A stretch of DNA of 12,788 nt, taken from Alphaproteobacteria bacterium. GTDB lineage: Bacteria > Pseudomonadota > Alphaproteobacteria > CACIAM-22H2. Positions 1 to 6,970 of the stretch are shown piece after piece. Location of the stretch: the NCBI GenBank assembly GCA_016869915.1, contig VGDA01000053.1, forward strand, positions 1 through 12,788. Direction: 5' to 3'. The notes beneath the pieces were generated by a model. The model was not told where the DNA came from. It saw only the letters and a program-made list of their open reading frames with translations, and ran no database searches. The position numbers and the translations under genes are program-made. Positions within the stretch are counted from its first letter, which is position 1, and each line of letters starts with the position of its first letter.

Positions 1-7
1 GAGCAGG

Positions 8-13
8 AGGAGG
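8..13 (+). promoter_or_regulatory. Shine-Dalgarno of the MFS gene
   Basis: A perfect AGGAGG lies 7 nt before the ATG at 21 (a second, overlapping AGGAGG begins at 5). It is the strongest ribosome-binding site on the + strand and fixes the start at 21 rather than at the in-frame ATG at 42. Confidence 0.7.
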
Positions 14-20
14 CCGGCGC

Positions 21-1253
21 ATGGATGACGATACGCGGCCGATGCTCCTCGCGCGCCGCTTCGCCCCGCTCTTCGCGGCCCAGTTCCTCGGCGCCTTCAA
101 CGACAACCTCGTGAAGAGCGCCTTCGGCGTCCTCGCCGCCTGGCGCCTCGCATCGGGATCAGCGGCAGAGGCCGGCATGCTCGCGATGCTCGCCGGCGCC
201 GTCTTCATCGCGCCGTTCCTGCTGTTTTCCGGCGCGTCGGGCACGCTCGCCGACCGCATCGACAAGGCGCGCGTGGCGCGCTGGACGAAGCTGGCGGAGA
301 TCCCGGTCGTCGCGGCCGGCGCGGCGGGCCTTGCGCTGGAGAGCGTCGCGCTGCTGCTGGCGAGCCTGTTCCTGCTCGGCCTCCACTCCACCGTCTTCGG
401 CCCGGTGAAGTACGCGCTGCTGCCGCAGCATCTTCCGCCGGGCGAACTCGTGCGCGGCAACGCGCTCGTCGAGGCCGGGACCTTCCTCGCGATCCTGCTG
501 GGCACGGTGCTCGGCTCCGCGCTGGTCCTCGCGCCGGGCGGCGTGGCGGCGATCGCCGCGATCGGCCTCGCCGCGGCGCTCGCGGGCGCGATGGCGGCCT
601 GGCGCATCCCGCCGGCGCCGCCGTCCGCGCCCGACGCCGCGCCGCGCCCGCGCATCGTCGCCGACACGCTGGGCGTGCTGCGCATCGCGGCCTCCGACCG
701 CGTTCAACTGGGCGCGATCCTCGCCCTGTCCTGGTTCTGGGCCTTCGGCGCGACGATCGTCTCCGGCCTGCCGGTGCTCGCGCGCGGGGTCGGCGGAGAC
801 GAGACGACCGTGACGGCCATGCTCGCGACCTTCGCCATCGGCATCGGCGCTGGCTCCATTCTCGCGGCGCGCATGGCGCGCAACGAGGAGCCGTTGCGCC
901 TCGTCGCGCCGGCGGTGGTCACCATGGCGGCCTTCGCCATCGACCTCTGGCTCTTCGCGGATGGCAAGTGGCGCCTGCTCGCCGACCTCCTGGGCCTGTC
1001 GGTAGCCGGCGGCGCCTTCTCGCTGCCACTCTACGCCTCGCTGCAGCGCCGCTGCGCGCCAGGCGAGCGCGCACGGATCATCGCGGCCAACAACGTAGCC
1101 AACGCCGCGGCCATGGCGGGCCTCGCCCTGCTCTGCGCCGCGCTGCTCGCGCGCGGCTGGACGATGCCCGCGCTCGTCGGCACCTGCGGACTCGCCACGC
1201 TGGGCGCGGGGGCGGGCTGCGCATGGCTGGCGGCGAAGGCGAGGTCGCGCTGA
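21..1253 (+). CDS. MFS transporter, LplT-like (lysophospholipid transporter family)
   Basis: This is an inner-membrane major facilitator of 410 residues, the usual length for a 12-TM carrier. Near the N-terminus (residues 21-31) it has QFLGAFNDNLV, and around residue 125 FGPVKYALLPQ. Both are hallmarks of the LplT branch, which in Enterobacteria flips lysophospholipids across the inner membrane for re-acylation by Aas. The rest is a run of Ala/Leu/Gly-rich hydrophobic segments broken by short Arg-rich loops (for example DRIDKARVARW near residue 75), as expected for MFS. In many Proteobacteria this domain is fused or adjacent to the acyltransferase/ligase Aas. Here the protein ends after the MFS domain and an unrelated aldolase gene follows, so any partner would lie upstream of the window. 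The family call is firm; the substrate is inferred from family. Confidence 0.8.
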   Translation: MDDDTRPMLLARRFAPLFAAQFLGAFNDNLVKSAFGVLAAWRLASGSAAEAGMLAMLAGAVFIAPFLLFSGASGTLADRIDKARVARWTKLAEIPVVAAGAAGLALESVALLLASLFLLGLHSTVFGPVKYALLPQHLPPGELVRGNALVEAGTFLAILLGTVLGSALVLAPGGVAAIAAIGLAAALAGAMAAWRIPPAPPSAPDAAPRPRIVADTLGVLRIAASDRVQLGAILALSWFWAFGATIVSGLPVLARGVGGDETTVTAMLATFAIGIGAGSILAARMARNEEPLRLVAPAVVTMAAFAIDLWLFADGKWRLLADLLGLSVAGGAFSLPLYASLQRRCAPGERARIIAANNVANAAAMAGLALLCAALLARGWTMPALVGTCGLATLGAGAGCAWLAAKARSR

Positions 1254-1287
1254 GCCGGCGCGCGGGCGTTGCGCCTCGGCGCGGCTT
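1252..1287 (+). terminator. Possible stem-loop after the MFS gene
   Basis: GAGCCG (1252-1257) can pair with CGGCTT (1282-1287), continuing through CGC/GCG after a one-base bulge. Inside, GGCG-TTG-CGCC forms a second small stem. The bases that follow are only mildly pyrimidine-rich (CTCCT), not a clear T-tract, and the loop overlaps the -35 of the next promoter. It is a weak terminator candidate; in DNA this rich in G+C such pairing can be accidental. Confidence 0.22.
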
Positions 1288-1297
1288 CTCCTAGAAG
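1269..1297 (+). promoter_or_regulatory. Predicted sigma70-type promoter for the aldolase operon
   Basis: TTGCGC (1269-1274), a 17-bp spacer and TAGAAG (1292-1297) lie in the 77-base gap before the aldolase. Transcription would begin near 1304, leaving a leader of about 27 nt. A purine-rich GGGAGAGAGAG stretch (1316-1326) serves as ribosome-binding site for the ATG at 1331. The prediction comes from pattern and position only. Confidence 0.5.
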
Positions 1298-1330
1298 ACG
1301 CGCGTCGAATTCCTTGGGAGAGAGAGCGCC

Positions 1331-2251
1331 ATGCGCATCAGCCAGAAGGTCAAGCGTATCCTCGACAACTACGAGAGCGACAACCCGGGCACGAAGGCCA
1401 ACCTCGCCCGCATCCTGATGCACGGGAAGCTCGGCGGCACCGGCCGCATGATCATCCTGCCGGTCGACCAGGGCTTCGAGCACGGCCCGGCGCGCAGCTT
1501 CGCCCCGAACCCCGAGGCCTACGACCCGCACTACCATTTCCAGCTCGCGGTCGACGCCGGGCTCAACGCCTACGCCGCGCCGCTCGGCATGATCGAGGCG
1601 GGCGCCGACAGCTTCGCCGGCGCGATCCCGACGATCATCAAGGTCAACTCCTCCAACTCGCTCGCGCGCCCGAAGGACCAGGCCGTCACCGCCTCGGTGA
1701 AGGACGCGCTGCGCCTCGGCTGCGCGGCGATCGGGTTCACGATCTACCCGGGCTCCGACGACCAGTTCGAGATGATGGAGGAGATCCGCGAGATGGCGCT
1801 GGAGGCCAAGAGCCACGGCCTCGCCGTCGTCATGTGGAGCTACCCGCGCGGCGGCGACCTCACCAAGGAGGGCGAGACCGCGATGGACGTCTGCGCCTAC
1901 GCCGCGCACATGGCGGCGCTGCTCGGCGCGCACGTCATCAAGGTGAAGCCGCCCGCGCAGGCGCTCTACCAGGACGCCGCCAAGAAGGTCTACGAGGCGC
2001 AGAAGATCGACATCTCGTCGCTCGACAAGCGCATCGCGCATGTCGTGCAAAGCTGCTTCAACGGCCGCCGCATCGTCGTCTTCTCCGGCGGCGAGGCGAA
2101 GGGCGACGAGGGCATCTGCGCCGAGGCGAAGGCCATCCACCAGGGCGGCGGCAACGGCTCGATCATCGGCCGCAACACCTTCCAGCGCCCGCGCGACAAG
2201 GCGCTGGAGCTGCTCGGCAAGCTGACCGAGATCTATCTCGGCAAGGCATGA
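1331..2251 (+). CDS. fbaB: Class I fructose-bisphosphate aldolase, DhnA/FbaB type
   Basis: A cytoplasmic Schiff-base aldolase that reversibly cleaves fructose 1,6-bisphosphate into dihydroxyacetone phosphate and glyceraldehyde 3-phosphate (glycolysis and gluconeogenesis). The 306-residue chain is a TIM barrel of the DhnA class. It shows ILPVDQGFEHGP (42-53), matching the ILPVDQGVEH of E. coli FbaB, then GFTIYPGS (135-142), MWSYPRGG (168-175), and GAHVIKVKPP (199-208), where K204 aligns with the Schiff-base lysine region. The phosphate-binding loops are FSGGEAK (251-257) and IIGRNTFQRP (278-287). It is about 40 residues shorter than E. coli FbaB because it lacks that protein's N-terminal extension. 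A promoter candidate lies just upstream, and its stop overlaps the ATG of the next gene (ATGA), so the two are translationally coupled. The family call is very secure. Confidence 0.93.
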   Translation: MRISQKVKRILDNYESDNPGTKANLARILMHGKLGGTGRMIILPVDQGFEHGPARSFAPNPEAYDPHYHFQLAVDAGLNAYAAPLGMIEAGADSFAGAIPTIIKVNSSNSLARPKDQAVTASVKDALRLGCAAIGFTIYPGSDDQFEMMEEIREMALEAKSHGLAVVMWSYPRGGDLTKEGETAMDVCAYAAHMAALLGAHVIKVKPPAQALYQDAAKKVYEAQKIDISSLDKRIAHVVQSCFNGRRIVVFSGGEAKGDEGICAEAKAIHQGGGNGSIIGRNTFQRPRDKALELLGKLTEIYLGKA

Positions 2252-2871
2252 GCGGCACGCCCGGCTGCCGCATCTGCCTCGTGACGCCGCCGGCCTTCGA
2301 GCCGACGGCGTTCACGTTCCTGCTCGCGCGCGTGCTCGACGCGGGCGACGTCGCGTCGCTGCGCCTGCGCATGCCGGGCGCCGGCGACGACGACGTCGCG
2401 CGCGCGGCCGATGCGCTGGTGCGCGTCACGCATCGCGCCGACATCGCCCTGCTGCTCGACGGCGACGCGGCGCTCGCGCGGCGCCTCGGGCTGGACGGCG
2501 TGCATGTGCCCGCGGATCGCGTCGCGGCGGCGCGCGCCGCCTTCGGCGAGGCAGGCAGCGTGGGAGCCGCATGCGGCGGCTCCTACGACGACGCGATGGT
2601 CGCGGCGGAGGCCGGCGCGGACTACGTCGCGTTCGGCCCGGCCCGCGGCGCGCACGCCGTCTCCCGCGAGACGGTCGCCGACTGGGCCAGCGCCATGGTC
2701 GTGCCGTGCATCGTCTCGGGCGGCATCGATCTCGACGCCACCGGCGCCTGGGCGTCGACCGGCGCGGAATTCCTCGAGTTCGGCCGCGCGGCATGGAACG
2801 CGCCCGAGGGTCCGGAACAGGCGCTGCGCGGCCTGCTCGACGCAATCGCGCGCGCGCCGCGCCCCGGCTGA
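2248..2871 (+). CDS. ThiE/TenI-like barrel protein, degenerate thiamine phosphate synthase
   Basis: A 207-residue protein of the thiamine phosphate synthase/TenI family. I place the start at the ATG that overlaps the aldolase stop (ATGA); the open frame runs further upstream, but only inside the aldolase gene. Family marks are LGLDGVHVPAD (80-90), AGADYVAFGPAR (122-133) and VSGGID (156-161). ThiE joins HMP pyrophosphate to thiazole phosphate. However, the usual LQ-x-R-x-K strand reads SLRLRMPG (37-44), the ND pair before DGVH is replaced by LLLDGD (68-73), and the T-x-T-K motif expected after FGP is missing (GPARGAHAV). These changes remove most ligands of the pyrophosphate and Mg. Normal thiamine synthase activity is therefore doubtful; a TenI-like or new role coupled to the aldolase is possible. 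Automatic annotation will probably call it thiE. Confidence 0.75.
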   Translation: MSGTPGCRICLVTPPAFEPTAFTFLLARVLDAGDVASLRLRMPGAGDDDVARAADALVRVTHRADIALLLDGDAALARRLGLDGVHVPADRVAAARAAFGEAGSVGAACGGSYDDAMVAAEAGADYVAFGPARGAHAVSRETVADWASAMVVPCIVSGGIDLDATGAWASTGAEFLEFGRAAWNAPEGPEQALRGLLDAIARAPRPG

Positions 2872-2891
2872 ACCCCGCCGGCATCGCGCGC

Positions 2892-2920
2892 ATGACAAGG
2901 CGCGGGGCCGCGCCTAACCT
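2892..2920 (+). promoter_or_regulatory. Predicted promoter giving a leaderless flavoprotein mRNA
   Basis: ATGACA (2892-2897; TTGACA-like, 5 of 6), a 17-bp spacer and TAACCT (2915-2920) precede the flavoprotein ATG. The start codon begins 7 bases after the -10, exactly where transcription would start, and there is no Shine-Dalgarno sequence. The message would then be leaderless. This is inferred from spacing. Confidence 0.5.
2899..2914. repeat. Perfect inverted repeat in the promoter spacer
   Basis: GGCGCGG, two G, CCGCGCC: 7-bp perfect arms that fill the spacer between the predicted -35 and -10. It could be an operator, or the stem of a terminator for the aldolase operon, although no T-tract follows. 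Short GC palindromes are common in this DNA, so position is the main argument. Confidence 0.4.
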
Positions 2921-2926
2921 GCGGCG

Positions 2927-4285
2927 ATGCAGCCGTCGGACCCCACCTCCATCGCCGGCAAGGTCTTCGCGACGCGCGGGCGCTACGACCATGTCGTCGT
3001 CGGCGCTGGCGAAGCCGGCATCGCGGCCGCGCGCGCCGCCGCGGCCGCGGGCGAGCGCACGCTCCTCGTCGACGAGCACCCGCTCGATCCGGGACTGTTC
3101 GGCATGGACATCCCCTATCTGTTCGGCGGCAGGCTCGATGCCTCGACGCGCAACGCGGCGCGCATGGAGGAGCGCATCGTCTCCGCGCGCCCGGCGCTGC
3201 TCGAGGCGATGGAGGAAGGCGTCGAGGTGGCGATGGCGACGGCGGCGTGGGGATGCTTCCCGCGCAGCGCGACCAGCCGTTCCCAGCCCCACGCGCTCCT
3301 CGGCCTCGCCGACGCGGGCGCGGCGTGGCTCGTCGCCTTCGATCGGCTCACCATCGCGACGGGCGCGCGCGACGCCACGATCCCATTCGAGGGCTGGACG
3401 CTGCCCGGCGTGATGGGCGCGCGCGGCTTCGACGCCGCGCTGCGCCTCTACGCCGCCTTCACCGGCCGGCGCGTCGCCGTCGTCGGCGGCGGCGCGCTCG
3501 CCGACGGCGCGGTGGGCGCCGCGCGCGCGGCGGGCATCGCGCTCGCCGCGCATGTCGCCTCGCCCGTGGCGCTGCGCATCCTCGGGTGCGACGAGGTCGA
3601 GGGCATCGCGTGGGAGGATGCCGACGGCAAGCACGAGGTGGCCTGCGACACCGTCGTGCTCGCCGTGGACGCCGTGCCGATGGTGGAGCTTCCTGACCAG
3701 GCGGGTTGCGCCGTCGCATGGGATCTCGCGCGCGGCGGCTTCGTCCCCGTGCTCGGCACGGTTGGCGCGACGAGCGTCGTGGCCCTGCGCGTCGTCGGCG
3801 ACGCCGCCGGCACCGGTCCCGCCATGCGCGCGGAGTGGATCGCGCGCGCGGCCGCCGCGGACGACGCGCTTGTCTGCGCCTGCGAGGAGGTCCGCGCCGG
3901 CGACCTGCGCGCGCTTCGCCCGCCGCGCTATCTCGGCGCCGACGGCCCGCGCGACGGGCTCGGTGCGATCCCGCGCCTCGACCAGGACCATGTGAAGCGC
4001 CTGACGCGCGCCGGCATGGGCGCGTGCCAGGGCCGGCGATGCCGCGAGAGCGTGCACGCGATCCTCTCGCGCGATGGCGCGCGGGTCGGCCTCGCCTCGC
4101 ATCGCCCGCCGCTGCGGCCGCTGCCGCTGTCGGTGATGGCGGCGCTCGAGGAGGATCCCGAGGTCGCGGCGAACTGGACGGGCTGGTTCGGCATCGCGGG
4201 GCAATGGCTGCCGCACTGGGAGCCCGTGCCCGAGGGAGCGGAGTTCATCGGCGCGCGGCTCGGCGCGGGGAGTGCGGACAAGTGA
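2927..4285 (+). CDS. FAD-dependent oxidoreductase, HcnB/OoxA-like alpha subunit with BFD-like [2Fe-2S] domain
   Basis: A 452-residue cytoplasmic flavoprotein. An N-terminal FAD-binding fold starts with VVVGAGEAG (23-31). A second dinucleotide fold follows at VAVVGGGALADG (183-194), and a C-terminal [2Fe-2S] domain has C317-x-C319 and C367-x4-C372, the BFD-like pattern in which GxCQGRRC is typical. This order is that of the alpha subunits of hydrogen cyanide synthase (HcnB), opine oxidase (OoxA) and D-hydroxyproline dehydrogenase, and of the N-terminal half of sarcosine oxidase alpha. The usual GGQ motif after the first FAD strand is absent; the segment reads DPGLFGMDIPYLFGGRL (54-70). About 60 residues after the last Cys, ending in a Trp-rich stretch (WTGWFGIAGQWLPHW, 417-431), form a tail I do not recognise. 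The gene overlaps the next one by 4 bases, so the pair probably forms one complex oxidising an amino acid or imino acid. Substrate unknown. Confidence 0.82.
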   Translation: MQPSDPTSIAGKVFATRGRYDHVVVGAGEAGIAAARAAAAAGERTLLVDEHPLDPGLFGMDIPYLFGGRLDASTRNAARMEERIVSARPALLEAMEEGVEVAMATAAWGCFPRSATSRSQPHALLGLADAGAAWLVAFDRLTIATGARDATIPFEGWTLPGVMGARGFDAALRLYAAFTGRRVAVVGGGALADGAVGAARAAGIALAAHVASPVALRILGCDEVEGIAWEDADGKHEVACDTVVLAVDAVPMVELPDQAGCAVAWDLARGGFVPVLGTVGATSVVALRVVGDAAGTGPAMRAEWIARAAAADDALVCACEEVRAGDLRALRPPRYLGADGPRDGLGAIPRLDQDHVKRLTRAGMGACQGRRCRESVHAILSRDGARVGLASHRPPLRPLPLSVMAALEEDPEVAANWTGWFGIAGQWLPHWEPVPEGAEFIGARLGAGSADK

Positions 4286-5409
4286 TCGTCGTCGTCGGCG
4301 GGGGCGTTACGGGCCTCTCGACCGCCTTCTGGCTCGCGCGCGGAGGCCACGCCGTCACGGTGGTCGAGAAGGGCATCGTCGGCTGGGAGGCCTCGGGCCG
4401 GAACGGCGGCGGCTGCAGCCACGCCTATTCGCCGCTCTTCCGCGAGGAGCAGCGCCTCTGGCCGATGATGGACGAGTTGCTCGGGCATCCGACGGAGTGG
4501 CGGCCCAACCGGATCCGGATCGCACTCGACGCGGGCCAGCTCGAGAGGCTGGCGGCCGGGTCGCGCATCGCCGCCGACCAGGGGTTCCGCATCGAGCGCC
4601 TAGACCACGCGCAGCTGCGCGAGTTCGTGCCGTGGGTCGGCGACGACGTCGCCGGCGCGTTCTTCTGGCATTGCGGCGGCCACGCCAACCCGCAGCGCAC
4701 GAGCCAGGCCTATGCCTGGGCCGTCGAGCGCCATGGCGGGCGCGTGATGCAGCACACGGCGGCGCGCGCGATATGCGTGCGCGGCGGGCGCGCGGTCGCG
4801 GTCGAGACCTCGGCGGGCGAGATCGGCTGCGACGCCGTCGTGGTCGCGGCAGGACCGCATGGCGCCGCGCTGATGGCGCCGCTCGGCCATCGCGTGCCGA
4901 TCGCGCCCGCGCGCGTCGAGATGATCGTTACCGAGCCGCTGCCCGCGATCGCGCATGGCGGCGTCGATGGCAACGGGCTCTATGGCCGCCAGACGCTGCG
5001 CGGCAACCTCGCCTATGGCGGCGGGCCGCACGAATGGCTCGACATCGACGGCGAGGCGACGCCGCGCGCTGTCAACACGCCCGTGGTCGCGAGCCTCGCG
5101 CGGCGGCTCACCGAGCTCTTCTCGCGCCTCGGGCATGTTCGCGTCATCCGATCCTGGGGAGGCGTCGTCGAGAACACGCCCGACGGCAGGCCGATCCTCG
5201 ACCGGCTCGCCGACCCCTCCAACGTCATCTTCGCGAGCATGTCGTCGGTGGGCTTCGGCCTCTCGCCCGCGACCGGCCGCGCGCTTGCGCAGATCGTGCT
5301 GCAGGGGCATTGCGACTTCGCCGACCTGTCGCAGCTGCGCCTGTCGCGCTTCGGGAACCTGCCGCTGGACTGGCGCGCGCGCATGGGCTGGGAGGCGCTG
5401 CCGGCCTGA
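4282..5409 (+). CDS. DAO-family FAD oxidoreductase, HcnC/OoxB-like beta subunit
   Basis: A 375-residue flavoenzyme of the D-amino acid oxidase/sarcosine oxidase-beta fold. The start is GTG at 4282, overlapping the previous stop (GTGA); it puts VVVGGGVTG (3-11), the FAD pyrophosphate loop, right at the N-terminus, as is normal for the family. Other family features are EASGRNGGG (34-42, equivalent to the ASGRNAGG of HcnC/OoxB-like proteins), VVVAAGPHG near residue 190, SWGGVVENTPDGRPILD in the C-terminal third, and the closing SVGFGLSPATGRALAQ. This subunit usually carries the substrate-oxidising active site, while the alpha subunit passes electrons onward through its iron-sulfur centre. Coupling to the alpha gene is clear. 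The small [2Fe-2S] gamma subunit of three-part homologues is not found in this window. Confidence 0.83.
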   Translation: MIVVVGGGVTGLSTAFWLARGGHAVTVVEKGIVGWEASGRNGGGCSHAYSPLFREEQRLWPMMDELLGHPTEWRPNRIRIALDAGQLERLAAGSRIAADQGFRIERLDHAQLREFVPWVGDDVAGAFFWHCGGHANPQRTSQAYAWAVERHGGRVMQHTAARAICVRGGRAVAVETSAGEIGCDAVVVAAGPHGAALMAPLGHRVPIAPARVEMIVTEPLPAIAHGGVDGNGLYGRQTLRGNLAYGGGPHEWLDIDGEATPRAVNTPVVASLARRLTELFSRLGHVRVIRSWGGVVENTPDGRPILDRLADPSNVIFASMSSVGFGLSPATGRALAQIVLQGHCDFADLSQLRLSRFGNLPLDWRARMGWEALPA

Positions 5410-5432
5410 CCGCCGTCGCGCCAGCGGATCGG

Positions 5433-5461
5433 TTGAAGCGCCGGGGGCGCCCTGTTAGGTT
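5433..5461 (+). promoter_or_regulatory. Predicted sigma70-type promoter for efp-suhB
   Basis: TTGAAG (5433-5438), a 17-bp spacer and TAGGTT (5456-5461) sit in the 90-base gap before efp. The start point would be near 5468, giving a leader of about 32 nt. No convincing Shine-Dalgarno precedes the efp ATG (the bases just before it are AACAGAGCC). A small inverted repeat, GCGCC-GGG-GGCGC (5438-5450), lies in the spacer. Nothing else is recognised in this gap. Confidence 0.5.
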
Positions 5462-5499
5462 CCGCGCGCCTTTTTCCCCAGACCCGAAGAAACAGAGCC

Positions 5500-6066
5500 A
5501 TGAAAATCATCGGCAGTGCCGTGCGCGCCGGCAACATCATCGAGTACGACGGCAAGATCTGGCGCGTCGTGAAGCACAACGTGGTCAGCCCGGGGAAGGG
5601 TTCCGCCTTCAACCAGGTGGAGATGCGCGACGCGCGCACCGGCACCAAGACCAACATCAAGCTGCGCGCCGACGAGACCGTCGAGCAACTGCGCGCCGAC
5701 GAGAAGGAGATGCAGTACCTCTTCAGCGACGGCGACGCCTTCACGTTCATGGACCAGGAGAGCTTCGAGCAGACCACGGTCAACCGCGACCTCATCGGCG
5801 ACGCTGCGGACTTCCTGACCGACAACATGGTCTGCACCGTGAACCTGATCGAGGGCGAGGTCGTCGGCGTCTCGCTGCCGCAGAGCACGGTCTGCACCGT
5901 GGTCGAGGCCGACGCCGTGGTGAAGGGCCAGACCGCCTCCTCCTCCTACAAGCCCGCCGTGCTCGACAACGGCGCGAAGATCATGGTCCCGCCCTTCATC
6001 GCGGCGGGCACGCGCATCGTGGTCAACATCGAGGAGCGCACCTACCTCGAGCGCGCGAAGGACTGA
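5500..6066 (+). CDS. efp: Elongation factor P
   Basis: EF-P binds between the P and E sites of a stalled ribosome and speeds peptide-bond formation at proline runs. The 188-residue length is standard. The N-terminal KOW-like domain carries the loop VVSPGKGSAF (28-37), with K33 at the tip, the position of the modified lysine (K34 in E. coli). The middle OB domain includes EEKEMQYLF-like sequence (DEKEMQYLFSDGD, around 67-79), and the C-terminal domain ends in IVVNIEERTYLER, the family's closing motif. The PGKG tip fits the lysine type modified by EpmA/EpmB rather than the arginine type. EF-P would help this cell make proline-rich proteins such as the Pro/Ala-rich one encoded at 6993-8114. The inositol phosphatase gene follows 38 bases later. 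Confidence 0.96.
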   Translation: MKIIGSAVRAGNIIEYDGKIWRVVKHNVVSPGKGSAFNQVEMRDARTGTKTNIKLRADETVEQLRADEKEMQYLFSDGDAFTFMDQESFEQTTVNRDLIGDAADFLTDNMVCTVNLIEGEVVGVSLPQSTVCTVVEADAVVKGQTASSSYKPAVLDNGAKIMVPPFIAAGTRIVVNIEERTYLERAKD

Positions 6067-6104
6067 TGCAGGCCATCGCCGCGCCGAAGGCCCGCTGAGC
6101 CGGA

Positions 6105-6920
6105 ATGGCAACGCGTTCCGCACTCTTCACCGTCATTGAGCGCGCCGCCCGCAAGGCGGGACGCGCCCTCGTGCGCGACTTTGGCGAGGTCGAGAACCTC
6201 CAGGTCTCGGTGAAGGGTCCCGGCGACTTCGTCTCCGCCGCCGACCGCCGCGCCGAGCAGACGCTGCGCGAGGAACTGCAGCGCGCGCGGCCGGGCTACG
6301 GCTTCCTGCTGGAGGAAGGCGGCGAGGTCGCCGGCGACGGCGTGCATCGCTGGATCATCGACCCGCTCGACGGCACGACCAACTTCCTCCACTCGATCCC
6401 GCAATTCGCCATCTCGGTCGCGCTCGAGCGCGGCGGGGACATCGTCGCCGGCCTCGTCTACAACCCCGTGCAGGACGAGATGTACTGGGCCGAGCGCGGC
6501 CATGGCGCGTTCCTGAACGATCGCCGCCTGCGCGTCTCCGGGCGCGCGAATCTCGGCGAGGCGCTGGTCGGCACCGGGATCCCCTTCCAGACGCGTGGCG
6601 ACCACCCGTCCTACCTGCGCCAGCTCGCCGCGGTCATGGCGCGCACCGCCGGCGTGCGCCGCATGGGCGCGGCCGCGCTCGACCTCGCCTACGTGGCGGC
6701 TGGTCGCCTCGACGGATTCTTCGAGTACGGGCTCAATCCCTGGGACATCGCCGCGGGCGCCCTGCTGGTCCGCGAGGCCGGTGGCTTCGTCGAGGACATC
6801 GACGGTCGCCAGAACGCGATCAGGACAGGCAACGTCATCGCCACGAACGGCAACTTCCTTGGCCCGCTCGGCCGGATCCTCCGCGCCGCCGCCAAGGATT
6901 CGCCAAGATCCGAAGCCTAG
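6105..6920 (+). CDS. suhB: Inositol monophosphatase family protein (SuhB-like)
   Basis: A Mg-dependent phosphatase of the IMPase/FIG superfamily, 271 residues. Metal ligands are all present: E70-E71 in LLEEGG, D86 and D89 in WIIDPLDGTTNF (83-94), and D214 in WDIAAGALLVREAGG (213-227). The N-terminal KGPGDFVSAAD (37-47) matches the K-x-x-x-D-x-V-(S/T)-x-x-D motif of the family. Homologues hydrolyse myo-inositol 1-phosphate and related sugar phosphates; in E. coli, SuhB also takes part in rRNA antitermination, which cannot be judged here. The ATG at 6105 is preceded by CCGGA, a weak ribosome-binding site. It lies 38 bases after efp with no promoter in between, so the two are probably co-transcribed. 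The gene symbol follows the family, not proof of orthology. Confidence 0.92.
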   Translation: MATRSALFTVIERAARKAGRALVRDFGEVENLQVSVKGPGDFVSAADRRAEQTLREELQRARPGYGFLLEEGGEVAGDGVHRWIIDPLDGTTNFLHSIPQFAISVALERGGDIVAGLVYNPVQDEMYWAERGHGAFLNDRRLRVSGRANLGEALVGTGIPFQTRGDHPSYLRQLAAVMARTAGVRRMGAAALDLAYVAAGRLDGFFEYGLNPWDIAAGALLVREAGGFVEDIDGRQNAIRTGNVIATNGNFLGPLGRILRAAAKDSPRSEA

Positions 6921-6930
6921 TCTCGCCCCC

Positions 6931-6952
6931 GGCCCTCCCCGGGCGCAGGGCC
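6931..6952 (+). terminator. Possible hairpin after suhB
   Basis: GGCCCT (6931-6936) and AGGGCC (6947-6952) form a perfect 6-bp stem with a 10-nt loop, 10 bases after the suhB stop. Only ATTG follows, not a T-tract, so intrinsic termination is uncertain. The stem touches the operator-like palindrome at 6951. Confidence 0.25.
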
Positions 6953-6970
6953 ATTGTGGCACCGCAATGG
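6951..6970. repeat. Operator-like imperfect palindrome over the -35
   Basis: The arms CCATTGTGG (6951-6959) and CCGCAATGG (6962-6970) are reverse complements except at one position, around a 2-base centre. The left arm contains the predicted -35 (TTGTGG). A dimeric regulator bound here would block RNA polymerase. No regulator gene is seen in the window. Confidence 0.45.

Noticed and set aside
1834..2247. Upstream extension of the ThiE-like gene
   Set aside because: The open frame continues inside the aldolase, but the translated part is Arg-rich shadow sequence. The ATGA overlap at 2248 gives a normal family length.
2426..4216. 596-codon open frame on the - strand
   Set aside because: It is antisense to the ThiE-like and flavoprotein genes, which have clear motifs. 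The product is an Arg-rich low-complexity chain.
4272..6098. 608-codon + strand frame across two genes
   Set aside because: It shadows the DAO-like gene and efp in another frame and has no family motif.
6066..6098. 10-codon ORF starting at the efp stop (TGATG overlap)
   Set aside because: MQAIAAPKAR is too short to support as a gene, and it does not reach the suhB start. It could at most serve as a coupling peptide.
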